DNA of 39,242 nucleotides, taken from NCBI GenBank assembly GCA_020436125.1, contig JAGQYK010000005.1:1-39242 (forward strand), read 5' to 3'. Positions 30,113 through 39,083 of this stretch are shown in pieces (within the stretch, counting starts at the first letter, position 1; each line of letters starts with the position of its first letter). This DNA is from Cyclobacteriaceae bacterium. Lineage in GTDB: Bacteria > Bacteroidota > Bacteroidia > Cytophagales > Cyclobacteriaceae. Position numbers and translations under genes: made by a program. The notes beneath the pieces were generated by a model. It saw nothing but the letters and a program-made list of their open reading frames with translations. It was not told the origin of the DNA and searched no databases.

Positions 30113-33100
30113 ATGCTTATGAAGAAAAGTGTACTTCTATTTATTTGCCTCGTTGGGCTAATCGGCAATGTTGCGTTTGCGCAAAGCCGTGAAGTCTCGG
30201 GTAAAGTAACAGCAGCATCAGATGGCTACGGCATACCTGGTGCTAACGTTGTTGTGAAAGGAACTACCCAAGGTACCATTACGGATATCGATGGGAGTTA
30301 CAGACTTTCTGTGCCAGAGGGATACAATACTATTGTATTCTCTTTTATAGGGTATGCCAACAAGGAAGCCAATATTGATGGCCAATCTGTGGTAAATATT
30401 CAATTGGAAGAAGATATTAAGCAACTCTCTGAGGTTGTGGTAGTTGGATACGGTGAACAAGATCGTAAGACACTTACCAGCTCAATAGTTTCTGTTGATG
30501 CCAAAAGCATCGAAAACGTACCTATGCCAAGCCCTGACCAATTACTACAGGGAAGAGCTGCTGGTGTTCAAGTAACTGCTAATTCTGGTGAACCAGGTGG
30601 CGGAATGATGGTACGAGTTCGTGGTTCTACCTCAATTGGAGGTGCAGGAGCAAGTGATCCTCTATATGTAATAGATGGTGTGCCGATTGTGGCAGGAAAC
30701 CTTGCACAGACTACTTTTGGTCAACCCACTAATGCTTTGGCTGACTTAAACCCAGCAGACATTGCATCTATGGAAATTTTGAAAGATGCATCAGCGACAG
30801 CTATTTACGGTGCTCGTGCGGCCAACGGTGTAGTCTTGATTACAACTAAACGTGGTAAAACGGGTGATGCTAAAATTTCTGTTAACGCATATGCAGGTAC
30901 TTCTTCTGCATGGAAGGATCCTAACGATTTAAGGGTGAGTGGTCCTGATTTCGAGAGATTGCAAAACGAAGCAGCACTGAATAACTGGAACGACAGAAAT
31001 GCCGTTACTCCGCAACCTCCTTTTGTTGCACCGTATTCAAATCCTGATGCAGCAATGGATACCAACTGGCTAGATGAAATTTTCCAGAGTGGAAGTATTA
31101 GTAACATTGATGTTTCCGCATCTGGCGGTGAAGGTAAAATTCAATACATGGTGTCTGGTTCTAATTTCTCTCAGGAAGGGTTAATCAGGCCTTCAAAGTT
31201 TGATCGGACGAGTGGTAGATTGAATCTGGACTTTTTGGCGACAGATAAATTGAAATTTGGTACGAGTATGATGTACTCTGCTACTACCAGAAATAGATCC
31301 GCAAACGGAAATGACATTCAAGGTTCATTGACAACTGCATTTTTCTACCCTACGAATATTCCTATTTATAAAGCCGATGGTACTTATAACAAGCCTTTAT
31401 GGGAGAACCCTGTGGCTGTAGCCAATGAAACAGACTACACCATGAAGACCAAGCGCTTGATTGGTAGCATTTTCGCAGAGTATGAAATTTTCCCTGGACT
31501 TGCATTTAGAAGTACCTGGAGCCTTGATAACAACTTGGTTAATGAGTACAATTATGACAATACCAAACTAAATGATGGTAAATCAGTTAATGGTAATGCT
31601 TCAAGCAATATAACAACTGACAATAACTGGATTAATGAGAATATATTGACGTATCAATTTAATCTCAATAATGCTCATAACTTCAATCTATTAGTGGGTA
31701 ATACCTTGCAAGAATCTATCAACTCTTTGGCTTCAGCAAGTGGCCAGCAATTTCCTGGGGATGCTTTTAAGCAAATTTCATCTGCTGCTGTTCAACAGGC
31801 AAGCACTGAAGAAACCTCATGGGGAATTTCATCCTTCTTTACAAGAGTCAACTATGATTTGAATAAGAAGTACATGTTAACATTCAATCTTCGTGCTGAT
31901 GCTTCTTCTCGATTTGGAAAGGATAATCGGTGGGGAACGTTCCCTTCAGTAGCATTGGGATGGAGGCTTTCTGATGAAAATTTCATGAGCGGTATTAATG
32001 CCATCAATGATTTGAAAATCAGAGCTAGTTATGGTGCAACGGGTAACCAAAATGGTTTGGATAACTTTCAATCCAGAGGATTGTGGGGTGGCCAGGCTGG
32101 TGGATTGAACGGTGGTGGAGGTACCAACCAATTAAATAACACTGGAGCTGCTGCGGCATACGGAGCTGCCCCTGGATTTATTCCCAATCAATTGGAGAAT
32201 CCTGATTTGAAGTGGGAAACAACCTATCAATTCAATATCGGATTTGATATGGCTATTCTTCAGGACAGGGTGAATGTCTCTCTTGACTATTACAACAAGC
32301 AAACTAAGGACTTGCTATTGGATGTTCCTGTTCCATTGTCAACAGGGTACTCTACACTTTTCCAGAATTATGGAGAAATGGAGAATAAGGGGTTAGAGTT
32401 AGCGATTAGCGCAACTCCTGTAAGTACACCTGATTTACGCTGGGATGTGAATTTTAATATTTCAGGTAACCGTAATAAGATCACAAAGATACCTGCACCA
32501 TTCAATCAGTTTACACGTGAATATGTGAGGGTAGAGCAAGGGTATCCATTATTTTCGTTTTATGCTCATCAACAATTGGGTGTGAATCCACAAACTGGTA
32601 ATGTAATTTGGAACACAGGAAGTGATGATACTTTTCAGCCAAGCCAAGATAGATTTATTGTTGGTAATGCGCAGCCTGATTTTATCGGTGGCTTAACCAA
32701 TAGTGTTAACTGGAAGAACTTTGACTTTACTGCATTGCTTCAGTTTAGCTACGGTAACAGCATATTAAATTACAACCGTTTCTTCTTCGAGCATGGCGGT
32801 GAAAGAACTACTGGTTATAGTTCACAGCAGCTTGATCGCTGGCAGCAACCAGGGGATGTTACAGATATTCCAAGGATGGCTAACATTAATTACAGTACAA
32901 GTTATCGTCCGTCACGCCATGTGGAAGATGGTTCTTATTTGAGAATGAAGAATATTTCCCTAGGATATTCCGTCCCAGCTTCAATTGCCTCAAAAGTAGG
33001 AATGAGCAGATTACGCTTTTATGTATCTAGTCAGAATTTGTTCACCATCACTAACTACACCGGTTTAGACCCTGAGTCTACCGTGGATAGTAGTTCTACT

Positions 33101-33172
33101 GTAAGTGGAACTGACTTGGCTGTAATGCCACAACCAAGAGTATTTATGGGCGGTGTTAATATCACATTTTAA
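30113..33172 (+). CDS. SusC/RagA-type TonB-linked outer-membrane transporter
   Basis: A 1019-residue outer-membrane transporter that takes up oligosaccharides or peptides with its SusD partner, powered by TonB-ExbBD. It starts with a signal peptide (MKKSVLLFICLVGLIGNVAFAQ, cut here for length, cleaved near residue 24). Then comes a carboxypeptidase-regulatory-like beta-sandwich (about 27-100, VSGKVTAASDGYGIPGANVVV), the TonB box region EVVVVGYGE, a plug domain (about 115-230, with DPLYVIDGVPI and LKDASATAIYGARAANGVVL) and a 22-strand barrel ending in FMGGVNITF, whose terminal Phe is the BAM signal. It lacks an STN domain, so it does not use the anti-sigma signalling route. The in-frame ATG at 30119 is an equally good start. 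susD follows after 12 bp. Confidence 0.93.
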   Translation: MLMKKSVLLFICLVGLIGNVAFAQSREVSGKVTAASDGYGIPGANVVVKGTTQGTITDIDGSYRLSVPEGYNTIVFSFIGYANKEANIDGQSVVNIQLEEDIKQLSEVVVVGYGEQDRKTLTSSIVSVDAKSIENVPMPSPDQLLQGRAAGVQVTANSGEPGGGMMVRVRGSTSIGGAGASDPLYVIDGVPIVAGNLAQTTFGQPTNALADLNPADIASMEILKDASATAIYGARAANGVVLITTKRGKTGDAKISVNAYAGTSSAWKDPNDLRVSGPDFERLQNEAALNNWNDRNAVTPQPPFVAPYSNPDAAMDTNWLDEIFQSGSISNIDVSASGGEGKIQYMVSGSNFSQEGLIRPSKFDRTSGRLNLDFLATDKLKFGTSMMYSATTRNRSANGNDIQGSLTTAFFYPTNIPIYKADGTYNKPLWENPVAVANETDYTMKTKRLIGSIFAEYEIFPGLAFRSTWSLDNNLVNEYNYDNTKLNDGKSVNGNASSNITTDNNWINENILTYQFNLNNAHNFNLLVGNTLQESINSLASASGQQFPGDAFKQISSAAVQQASTEETSWGISSFFTRVNYDLNKKYMLTFNLRADASSRFGKDNRWGTFPSVALGWRLSDENFMSGINAINDLKIRASYGATGNQNGLDNFQSRGLWGGQAGGLNGGGGTNQLNNTGAAAAYGAAPGFIPNQLENPDLKWETTYQFNIGFDMAILQDRVNVSLDYYNKQTKDLLLDVPVPLSTGYSTLFQNYGEMENKGLELAISATPVSTPDLRWDVNFNISGNRNKITKIPAPFNQFTREYVRVEQGYPLFSFYAHQQLGVNPQTGNVIWNTGSDDTFQPSQDRFIVGNAQPDFIGGLTNSVNWKNFDFTALLQFSYGNSILNYNRFFFEHGGERTTGYSSQQLDRWQQPGDVTDIPRMANINYSTSYRPSRHVEDGSYLRMKNISLGYSVPASIASKVGMSRLRFYVSSQNLFTITNYTGLDPESTVDSSSTVSGTDLAVMPQPRVFMGGVNITF

Positions 33173-33184
33173 TAAACAACGATC

Positions 33185-34597
33185 ATGACGAAAACAATTT
33201 ATAAATATTCACTAGTAGTTCTGGTTGCTTTGGTCTTCGGTTGCAATACACTGGACCAAGAACCGAGATCTCAAATTTCAACGGATGCTGCTTTTGCTGA
33301 TCCTAATAGTGCGCAAGGTGCAGTAAATGGGATGTATAACATCCTTCAGGGTGTATACGAATGGAGAGTACAGGTTTTGTCCGATGTTGCTGCTGATGTA
33401 TCTCAGCAAGTCGACACATGGGATGCTCTTATCAATATTGATGAGTTTGCTGTAACACCAGATAACTCTGAGGTTGGGGATTTCTACGCTATCTTATACA
33501 GGTTAATTGACATCAGTAATGCCATCATTGCTAATGTGGATAATGTACCCGAATTGTCAGATGCCTTGAAAAATGATTTCAAAGGGCAAGCTTATGGAAT
33601 TCGTGGTATTGCCTACTTTGAATTAGCAAGATTTTGGGGAGGAATCCCTGGAGTTTACGGGACTGAAGGTGTTATCATTAGAACGCAACCTTCGGTAGGA
33701 ATAGATGAGAGTTCTTACGCCACCAGAGCTTCTTTGGTTGAAACTTATGACCAAGCAAGAACAGACCTTGAAATGGGTTTGAGTTTATTGCCTGATACAA
33801 GGTCGGGTAATGATTTAAGAGGAAGATTGGTAAAAGCCACTACACGTGCTATGTTAGCTCGTCTACATTTGTATTTGAAAGAATACGATTTGGCAGCACA
33901 ATATGCTACCGATGTTATTAATGATGCTAATTATACTTTGGTAAGGCCGTATTCAGATATTTTCAACAATAAGAATACGACTGAATCCATTTTCGAAGTT
34001 CAATTTACTTTGACTGATAACAGTGGTATGCGTAACTGGTATTATCCAGCTTCTGCCGGAGCACGTGGTGGGACTGCACTTCATGAGGCTTTTTATGCAG
34101 ATTTATCTGCCGATCCTTTGGATGAAAGACATCAGATGACTGATGCTAGAACAACTACTAGTGGTGCAACGGTATACTATCCTACCAAATGGCCAACTGC
34201 CAATGATGATAATAACATACAAGCTATCCGTATTGCTGAAATGTATTTGATCAGAGCTGAGGCAAGAATACTTGGTACTACTGTAGACATTGCTGGTGCT
34301 CAAAGTGATATTGATGAGATTCGTGATCGCGCAGGGTTGGGTGCTACAACGGCAGCCACTGTTAATGATTTGATGGATGAGATCATGGATCAACGTAAGA
34401 AGGAATTCTTTGCGGAAGGACATCGTTGGTTTGATTTGATCAGGACTGGAAGAATTCTAACAACACTTACAGGCATCACAAGAACTGAGGGTAGTACAAC
34501 TTATTCCCTTGGAGATCCGGATCGTCAGGTATTTCCTTTCCCAAGTAAGGATACACAAACCAATCCTAATTTGGATCAGAACGATGCCTACAAATAG
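33185..34597 (+). CDS. SusD/RagB family substrate-binding lipoprotein
   Basis: The surface-exposed partner that caps the SusC transporter and binds its ligand. The 470 residues begin with a lipoprotein signal, lipobox region VALVFGCNTLDQEP, so Cys20 is the lipidated residue. Next come the SusD-like N-terminal helical TPR region, with YNILQGVYEWRVQVLSDV and AYGIRGIAYFELARFWGG (the conserved R-x-x-A-Y-F-x-L-x-R helix). The C-terminal RagB domain ends with EIMDQRKKEFFAEGHRWFDLIRTGR and PFPSKDTQTNPNLDQNDAY, both family hallmarks. No glycoside hydrolase, peptidase or sensor is adjacent, so the substrate cannot be predicted. A strong terminator follows at 34635. Confidence 0.94.
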   Translation: MTKTIYKYSLVVLVALVFGCNTLDQEPRSQISTDAAFADPNSAQGAVNGMYNILQGVYEWRVQVLSDVAADVSQQVDTWDALINIDEFAVTPDNSEVGDFYAILYRLIDISNAIIANVDNVPELSDALKNDFKGQAYGIRGIAYFELARFWGGIPGVYGTEGVIIRTQPSVGIDESSYATRASLVETYDQARTDLEMGLSLLPDTRSGNDLRGRLVKATTRAMLARLHLYLKEYDLAAQYATDVINDANYTLVRPYSDIFNNKNTTESIFEVQFTLTDNSGMRNWYYPASAGARGGTALHEAFYADLSADPLDERHQMTDARTTTSGATVYYPTKWPTANDDNNIQAIRIAEMYLIRAEARILGTTVDIAGAQSDIDEIRDRAGLGATTAATVNDLMDEIMDQRKKEFFAEGHRWFDLIRTGRILTTLTGITRTEGSTTYSLGDPDRQVFPFPSKDTQTNPNLDQNDAYK

Positions 34598-34634
34598 TAG
34601 ACTATAATAGTAAAAACCTTTGTATTTGGGTTTG

Positions 34635-34666
34635 ACCGGGGAGGCATTTGCTTTCCCGGTTTTTTT
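34635..34666 (+). terminator. Rho-independent terminator of susCD
   Basis: ACCGGGGAGGC pairs with GCTTTCCCGGT (11 bp with two G-U pairs) around an ATTT loop, followed by seven T residues, 37 bp after the susD stop. The T-run is only on the plus side, so it does not serve the convergent kinase gene. Confidence 0.92.
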
Positions 34667-34685
34667 ATTTTGTGGTCTTGGAATT

Positions 34686-36032
34686 TTAAAACCTTAATGT
34701 AAACACAGTTTTCACATTCGGTATTGAACTCACATAAAGGTTTCCATTGTGCATTTGCATGATCTGTCTCGATAGACTTAAACCAATGCCTGAACCTGTT
34801 TTCTTTGTAGAGAAGAAGGGAACAAAGACTTTATCCAACGCTTCTCCTATAATTCCAGGGCCATTGTCTATTACTTCAATAAGAATGTGCTCATCTATAT
34901 ACCTGGTCTTTAATTCTACTTTCGGATTTTTGATGCCCTGGCAGGCCTCAATAGCATTTTTTATTAGGTTGATCAAAACTTGTTCGATCATTTCTTCATC
35001 ACCCTCTACTGTCAGGTGAGTAGACTCAAGTGTTATCACAAAAACTACTCCTCCCTTTCTGATTTCATTCCTCATTAAGTTTTCAACTTTGCTAAGTAAA
35101 TCTTTGAGATGAACCGTTTTAAAGTTGGGGTGGGGGAGCGAGGTGTATTCTCGATAGGCATCGATGAATTTGATTAGGCCCTTACTGCGGCTTTCAATCG
35201 TATCCAACCCTTCTTTGAGATCTTCAGCTCCTTCATTTTTCAATTCATAATGTTCACTCACTTTAGTTAAATCGTGCTCGAGAATTTCTCTTAAGGTGGA
35301 GGTGAGCGATGAAATAGGCGTAATGGAGTTCATTATTTCGTGCCTTAATACCTTGGTTAAGTTCTGCCAGGCCTCGAGTTCTTGGCGTTGAAGTTCTGTT
35401 TGAATATTCTGGAGGGTTACCAGCTTTACGGTATCGCCACGTAATCTCATTTCAGTCGCTTGAATAGTGAGTAGCAAATCGCTACTTCCTTTATAGAGTG
35501 TGCTTTTACCAGGTTCTACATCATAAATCGCTTTGTATAACCTAGAGTTGATCTCTATTAACTCGTCCAGATTTTGTATGCTGGAAACTCCCATAAATTT
35601 TTTAGCGTTGGCATTGATCAATTGTACCTCACCTTCATCATCGAAAGATAGAATGCCAGTTCTGACTTGTTGCACAACTGTATTAAGGTATTGCCAATGC
35701 TCTTCTTTTTCAGACCGAGCTTTCCGAAAGGCTTCCAGTACCTCGTTAAAAGCTTCATTGAGCTCTTTGAAACTTTGACCAAGTTGGTTATCGCTAGTGA
35801 AGCCTGAGATGAAATCTGAATACTTTATGGACTCAAGAAAACGAGTGAGTTTGCGGTTGGTCTGCGAGGTGAAACGATAGAGTTCAACAAATTGAATTAC
35901 GAGAATAAGAAACGTAAGGGAAGCCGCAAAGAACATATTGGGCTTAGATAGCATAAACACGATAAGTGCTACTACTAGACCAATGAATACAATCCTAATT
36001 CCTACACGGAACCTAAAGTCATTAAAGGCCAT
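34686..36032 (-). CDS. Membrane sensor histidine kinase (NtrB/NtrY-like)
   Basis: A 448-residue kinase, cognate to the regulator whose stop it overlaps by 11 bp. Two transmembrane helices at about 11-29 and 33-50 have almost no periplasmic loop, so sensing is likely in the membrane or cytoplasm. A HAMP-like helical linker (60-110) and a PAS-like domain (about 112-210, GILSFDDEGEVQLINANAKKF) follow. Then come the dimerisation/phosphoacceptor domain with His231 in LRHEIMNSITPI and the ATPase domain (N box LINLIKNAIEACQ, G1 VIDNGPGI, F box FVPFFSTK, G2 GSGIGLSLS). The H-box of the NtrB/NtrY type fits a sigma-54 regulator partner. It is transcribed after the regulator. Confidence 0.92.
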   Translation of the reverse strand: MAFNDFRFRVGIRIVFIGLVVALIVFMLSKPNMFFAASLTFLILVIQFVELYRFTSQTNRKLTRFLESIKYSDFISGFTSDNQLGQSFKELNEAFNEVLEAFRKARSEKEEHWQYLNTVVQQVRTGILSFDDEGEVQLINANAKKFMGVSSIQNLDELIEINSRLYKAIYDVEPGKSTLYKGSSDLLLTIQATEMRLRGDTVKLVTLQNIQTELQRQELEAWQNLTKVLRHEIMNSITPISSLTSTLREILEHDLTKVSEHYELKNEGAEDLKEGLDTIESRSKGLIKFIDAYREYTSLPHPNFKTVHLKDLLSKVENLMRNEIRKGGVVFVITLESTHLTVEGDEEMIEQVLINLIKNAIEACQGIKNPKVELKTRYIDEHILIEVIDNGPGIIGEALDKVFVPFFSTKKTGSGIGLSLSRQIMQMHNGNLYVSSIPNVKTVFTLRF

Positions 36033-37407
36033 ACTTTTCTAGTCTGCGATAGAGTGAGGATCGAGTAAGCCCCAGTTCACCAGCTGCTTGAGTAATATTG
36101 CCATTATATTTCTTTAAAACCTTTCGAATTAAAATTTTCTCTACTTCTTCCAGGTTGAATTGCTCGAGATTCAGTTGTTGCTCACTCTCCTTATTAGAGT
36201 TTACATTGAAGTTAAAGTCATCCGGCTGAAGCACGGATGAGTTACTTAGGATCACAGCCCGTTCAATAGCATGTTGGAGTTCGCGTATGTTGCCAGGCCA
36301 ATTGTGTTTGTTCAATCGGGTCATGGCTGCGTCACTCAGTTTGTTGAGCCCCTTCCCATATTTATTAGAGTAGTGCTTTAGGTAATGAGTTGCCAGTAGG
36401 GGAATGTCTTCGAAACGATCTCTAAGAGGTGGTATTTCGACTTCAATGGTGTTAATCCTGTACAGTAGATCCTGACGAAATCTATTTTCTTTGACCATAT
36501 CATAGAGTGGCATGTTGGTGGCACAAATCAGTCTGATATCAACTGCGGTTTCTTTATTTGCACCTACGCGACTTACTCTTCTGTTTTGAAGAACAGCAAG
36601 TAATTTTGCTTGGAGAGGCATCGATAAATTTCCTATTTCATCAAGGAAAAGTGTGCCTTTGTTTGCAAGTTCAAAGCGGCCTGCACGATCTTCTTTGGCA
36701 TCTGTGAAGGCTCCTTTCTTATGACCAAAAAGTTCACTTTCAAAAAGTGTCTCTGTGATAGATCCTAAATCGACACTTACAAACGACTCGTGTTTGCGGG
36801 ATGAATTTCGGTGTATAGCTCTGGCTATCAGTTCTTTACCAGTGCCATTTTCTCCTAGTATGAGTACGTTGGCATCAGTATGAGCCACTCTTTCTATTGT
36901 TTGAAAAATTCTCTGCATAGGCTGGCTCTGCCCAATAATGTCACTGAATTTTTCATTGAGTGCCTGATTGATTTCTTTATTTTTTATTCGCAGGGATTCA
37001 ATTTCATTTCGCGACTCCCTTAACCTTAACGATGAATAAATAGTGGCCAACAATTTCTCATTCTCCCATGGCTTAAGCACAAAGTCTGTTGCGCCTGCCT
37101 TGATCGCTCTTACCGCCATCTGCACATCGCCATAGGCTGTTATTAAGACAACTACTGCTGATGGATCTATTTCGAGAATTTTTTCCAACCAGTAATATCC
37201 TTCACTGCCACTACTCACATCTTTGGTAAAATTCATGTCGAGTAGGATCACATCATAACTATCATTACTCAATATGTTAGCTATGGCCTCGGGGTTTTTC
37301 TCTGTATCGACCTGAGCAAAGTGGCGCTTAAGGTACATTTTGGCTGCCTTAAGTAAATCCTCATTGTCATCTACTATTAGAATTTTACCAGATTTTGTTT
37401 CAGTCAT
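36022..37407 (-). CDS. Sigma-54-dependent NtrC-type response regulator
   Basis: A full-length enhancer-binding regulator of 461 residues from the ATG at 37407 (an in-frame ATG at 37440 would add 11). The receiver carries Asp57 in ILLDMNF, followed by an insert FTKDVSSGSEGYY common in one Bacteroidota subgroup. The AAA+ domain has Walker A GENGTGKE, the sigma-54 loop GAFTDA (GAFTGA with Asp at position five) and Walker B GTLFLDEIGN. The Fis-type HTH at the C-terminus is NITQAAGELGLTRSSLYRRL. It binds inverted repeats and activates sigma-54 RNA polymerase. The gene is divergent from an efflux operon, and the space between holds candidate sigma-54 promoters and two inverted repeats, so control of that operon and of itself is likely. 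Confidence 0.94.
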   Translation of the reverse strand: MTETKSGKILIVDDNEDLLKAAKMYLKRHFAQVDTEKNPEAIANILSNDSYDVILLDMNFTKDVSSGSEGYYWLEKILEIDPSAVVVLITAYGDVQMAVRAIKAGATDFVLKPWENEKLLATIYSSLRLRESRNEIESLRIKNKEINQALNEKFSDIIGQSQPMQRIFQTIERVAHTDANVLILGENGTGKELIARAIHRNSSRKHESFVSVDLGSITETLFESELFGHKKGAFTDAKEDRAGRFELANKGTLFLDEIGNLSMPLQAKLLAVLQNRRVSRVGANKETAVDIRLICATNMPLYDMVKENRFRQDLLYRINTIEVEIPPLRDRFEDIPLLATHYLKHYSNKYGKGLNKLSDAAMTRLNKHNWPGNIRELQHAIERAVILSNSSVLQPDDFNFNVNSNKESEQQLNLEQFNLEEVEKILIRKVLKKYNGNITQAAGELGLTRSSLYRRLEKYGL

Positions 37408-37486
37408 AATTTCTCTTTCAGTGGAATTTTGGTGGCCCATTTCGCTCCGGTTTTATCCCAATACCGAATAGACCTGTCCGGGAATG

Positions 37487-37501
37487 GGCAATATTGATAC
37501 C
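37487..37501 (-). promoter_or_regulatory. Candidate sigma-54 promoter of the regulator-kinase operon
   Basis: On the minus strand GGTATCAATATTGCC has the invariant GG and GC spaced by exactly 10 bp, with a full TTGC at -12. The -24 flank is weaker (CGGTATC against TGGCACG). Transcription would start near 37476, about 69 nt before the ATG at 37407. Confidence 0.45.
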
Positions 37502-37564
37502 GAAATCAGAAAATGGTTCAAATCCTTCAATAGGCTGTAAATGGCAATAAATCTAATATAAATT

Positions 37565-37580
37565 TGTCCGTATGCGAACA
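37565..37580. promoter_or_regulatory. Inverted repeat site 1 (candidate enhancer)
   Basis: TGTCCGTATGCGAACA is a 16-bp dyad, 6 of 8 pairs matching, and has TGT-N10-ACA ends. Its centre is about 96 bp upstream of the predicted regulator start and 109 bp upstream of the predicted efflux-operon start. It shares 9 of 14 core bases with site 2. Confidence 0.55.
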
Positions 37581-37582
37581 GA

Positions 37583-37602
37583 CACGTTCAATTGTGAACG
37601 TG
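37583..37602. promoter_or_regulatory. Inverted repeat site 2 (candidate enhancer)
   Basis: CACGTTCA and TGAACGTG are perfect 8-bp arms around ATTG. The centre is 20 bp from that of site 1, about two helical turns, so two dimers would lie on the same face of the helix, as is usual for NtrC-type enhancers. There is no T-run and no gene end nearby, so it is not a terminator. Confidence 0.65.
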
Positions 37603-37653
37603 AAAAAGCATGAAATTGAGGCTTTCTGCATCCAATAACAGTTTTTTGGGCCT

Positions 37654-37670
37654 TGGCACGTTTGTTGGCA
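37654..37670 (+). promoter_or_regulatory. Candidate sigma-54 promoter of the efflux operon
   Basis: TGGCACG at 37654-37660 is a perfect -24 element. At the right distance follows TTGG in place of TTGC; a GC appears one base later (spacing 11 and not 10). Start would be near 37682, giving a leader of about 24 nt to the ATG at 37706. It is strong at -24 and imperfect at -12. Confidence 0.5.
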
Positions 37671-37705
37671 ATTAGCACTTCAGAATTTAAACTTTTCGCC
37701 ATTTC

Positions 37706-38956
37706 ATGGATAAACAATTAAAAAAGAAAAAATGGACAGTAAAGCGAATATCTACTTATGGAGGTATCGCATTGTTGGTATTCTTTGTGAGCTATCAATT
37801 TCTGTTTGCCGATAGGCGATCTAAATTAAAAGTAGAAACAGAAAAAATAACCATCTCAACGGTTGAGAGAGGCGTATTTCAAGAATTTATTCCACAGACT
37901 GGAACAGTTGAACCTAGTAGAACTGTGTATCTGGATGCGATTGAAGGTGGAAATATAAAAAAGATATGGAAGGAGAGTGGATCCATGGTAAAAGAAGGTG
38001 ATCTAATTCTTGAATTGACCAACTTGAGTAGAGAGCTTTCTGTATTACAGCAAGAAGCGCAGCAAGTAGAAAGTATCAACCGTTCAAGAGATACCAGATT
38101 AGGTTTAACAAGAAACGATCTTGAGCAGCGCAATGCGTTGGCACAGATTGATAATCAGTTGGCTATACTTGGTCCTCAGTATGAAAGACAGAAAACTTTG
38201 TTTGAGAAAAAACTTATTTCAAAACAGGAATTCGAAAGAACCGAGGCTGACTACAAATATAATCTGGAGCGCAGGAAAATTACCTATGAAGTATATCGCA
38301 AAGACTCTTTGGCGAGAATTGATGCACTGAAGGATATTGATGCTTCTGAAGCTAAAATGCGTCAGAACCTTGCCGGTGTTGGAACGATATTAGACAACTT
38401 AAAACTAAGGGCTCCTATAGCAGGTCAGCTTTCTCGTCCACAGCTGGAAGTCGGACAGGCAGTCACTCAAGGGCAACGTCTTGGTCAGGTCGATATTTTG
38501 GGAAGTTATAAAGTACGAGTTCCTATAGATGAGCTTTACTTGCCAAGAATATCGACAGGGTTGCATGCAACCACTCCATTCGCAGGTAAAGATTATTCTC
38601 TGATCATTACATATATCTACCCTACCATTACCAATGGACGCTTTGAAGTAGATATGGATTTTGACGGTGAGACCCCAGAGGGCATTCGAAGAGGGCAATC
38701 GATGCGATTAAGAATTGAGCTCGGTCAATCCTCTGAGGAATTACTTTTACCTGTTGGAGGTTTTTATAAAGATACGGGTGGAAACTGGGTATTTGTAGTG
38801 GAAGAAGGTGGTGGCCGTGCCGTGAGAAGGGATATAAAACTGGGAAGAAAAAATACCGAACACTTTGAGGTACTGGAAGGGCTTAAGCCTGGGGACAGAA
38901 TTATTACCTCATCTTATGAGAATTTTGGAAACAATGAGGTTTTAATATTGGATTAG
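37706..38956 (+). CDS. Periplasmic adaptor (membrane-fusion) protein of an efflux system
   Basis: A HlyD/MacA/AcrA-type adaptor of 416 residues linking an inner-membrane pump to an outer-membrane channel. A single N-terminal membrane anchor (about 15-34) follows a basic tail (KQLKKKKWTVKR). The first half of the lipoyl-like domain is at about 60-105 (TGTVEPSRTVYLDAIEGG), the alpha-hairpin coiled coil is at about 107-215 (long charged helices around LISKQEFERTEADYKYNLE), and the second half is at about 232-255 (LKLRAPIAGQLS). The beta-barrel and membrane-proximal domains follow. An ABC ATPase begins 127 bp downstream, so the pump is likely MacB-like and not RND. Substrate unknown. Confidence 0.88.
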   Translation: MDKQLKKKKWTVKRISTYGGIALLVFFVSYQFLFADRRSKLKVETEKITISTVERGVFQEFIPQTGTVEPSRTVYLDAIEGGNIKKIWKESGSMVKEGDLILELTNLSRELSVLQQEAQQVESINRSRDTRLGLTRNDLEQRNALAQIDNQLAILGPQYERQKTLFEKKLISKQEFERTEADYKYNLERRKITYEVYRKDSLARIDALKDIDASEAKMRQNLAGVGTILDNLKLRAPIAGQLSRPQLEVGQAVTQGQRLGQVDILGSYKVRVPIDELYLPRISTGLHATTPFAGKDYSLIITYIYPTITNGRFEVDMDFDGETPEGIRRGQSMRLRIELGQSSEELLLPVGGFYKDTGGNWVFVVEEGGGRAVRRDIKLGRKNTEHFEVLEGLKPGDRIITSSYENFGNNEVLILD

Positions 38957-39083
38957 TGCAACTATTTGAGATTTATAGCGTCTAATAAAAAAATCGGAAT
39001 AAGCTGAGTAACTTTTATTAACAACAGGAGTATTCATATTCGAACTTAAATCAAAAACCATCAATATCTAATTGTAACAAACT

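Noticed and set aside
34103-34423. A 106-codon minus-strand open frame inside susD
   Set aside because: It is the reverse frame of a strongly conserved SusD C-terminus and has no start signal.
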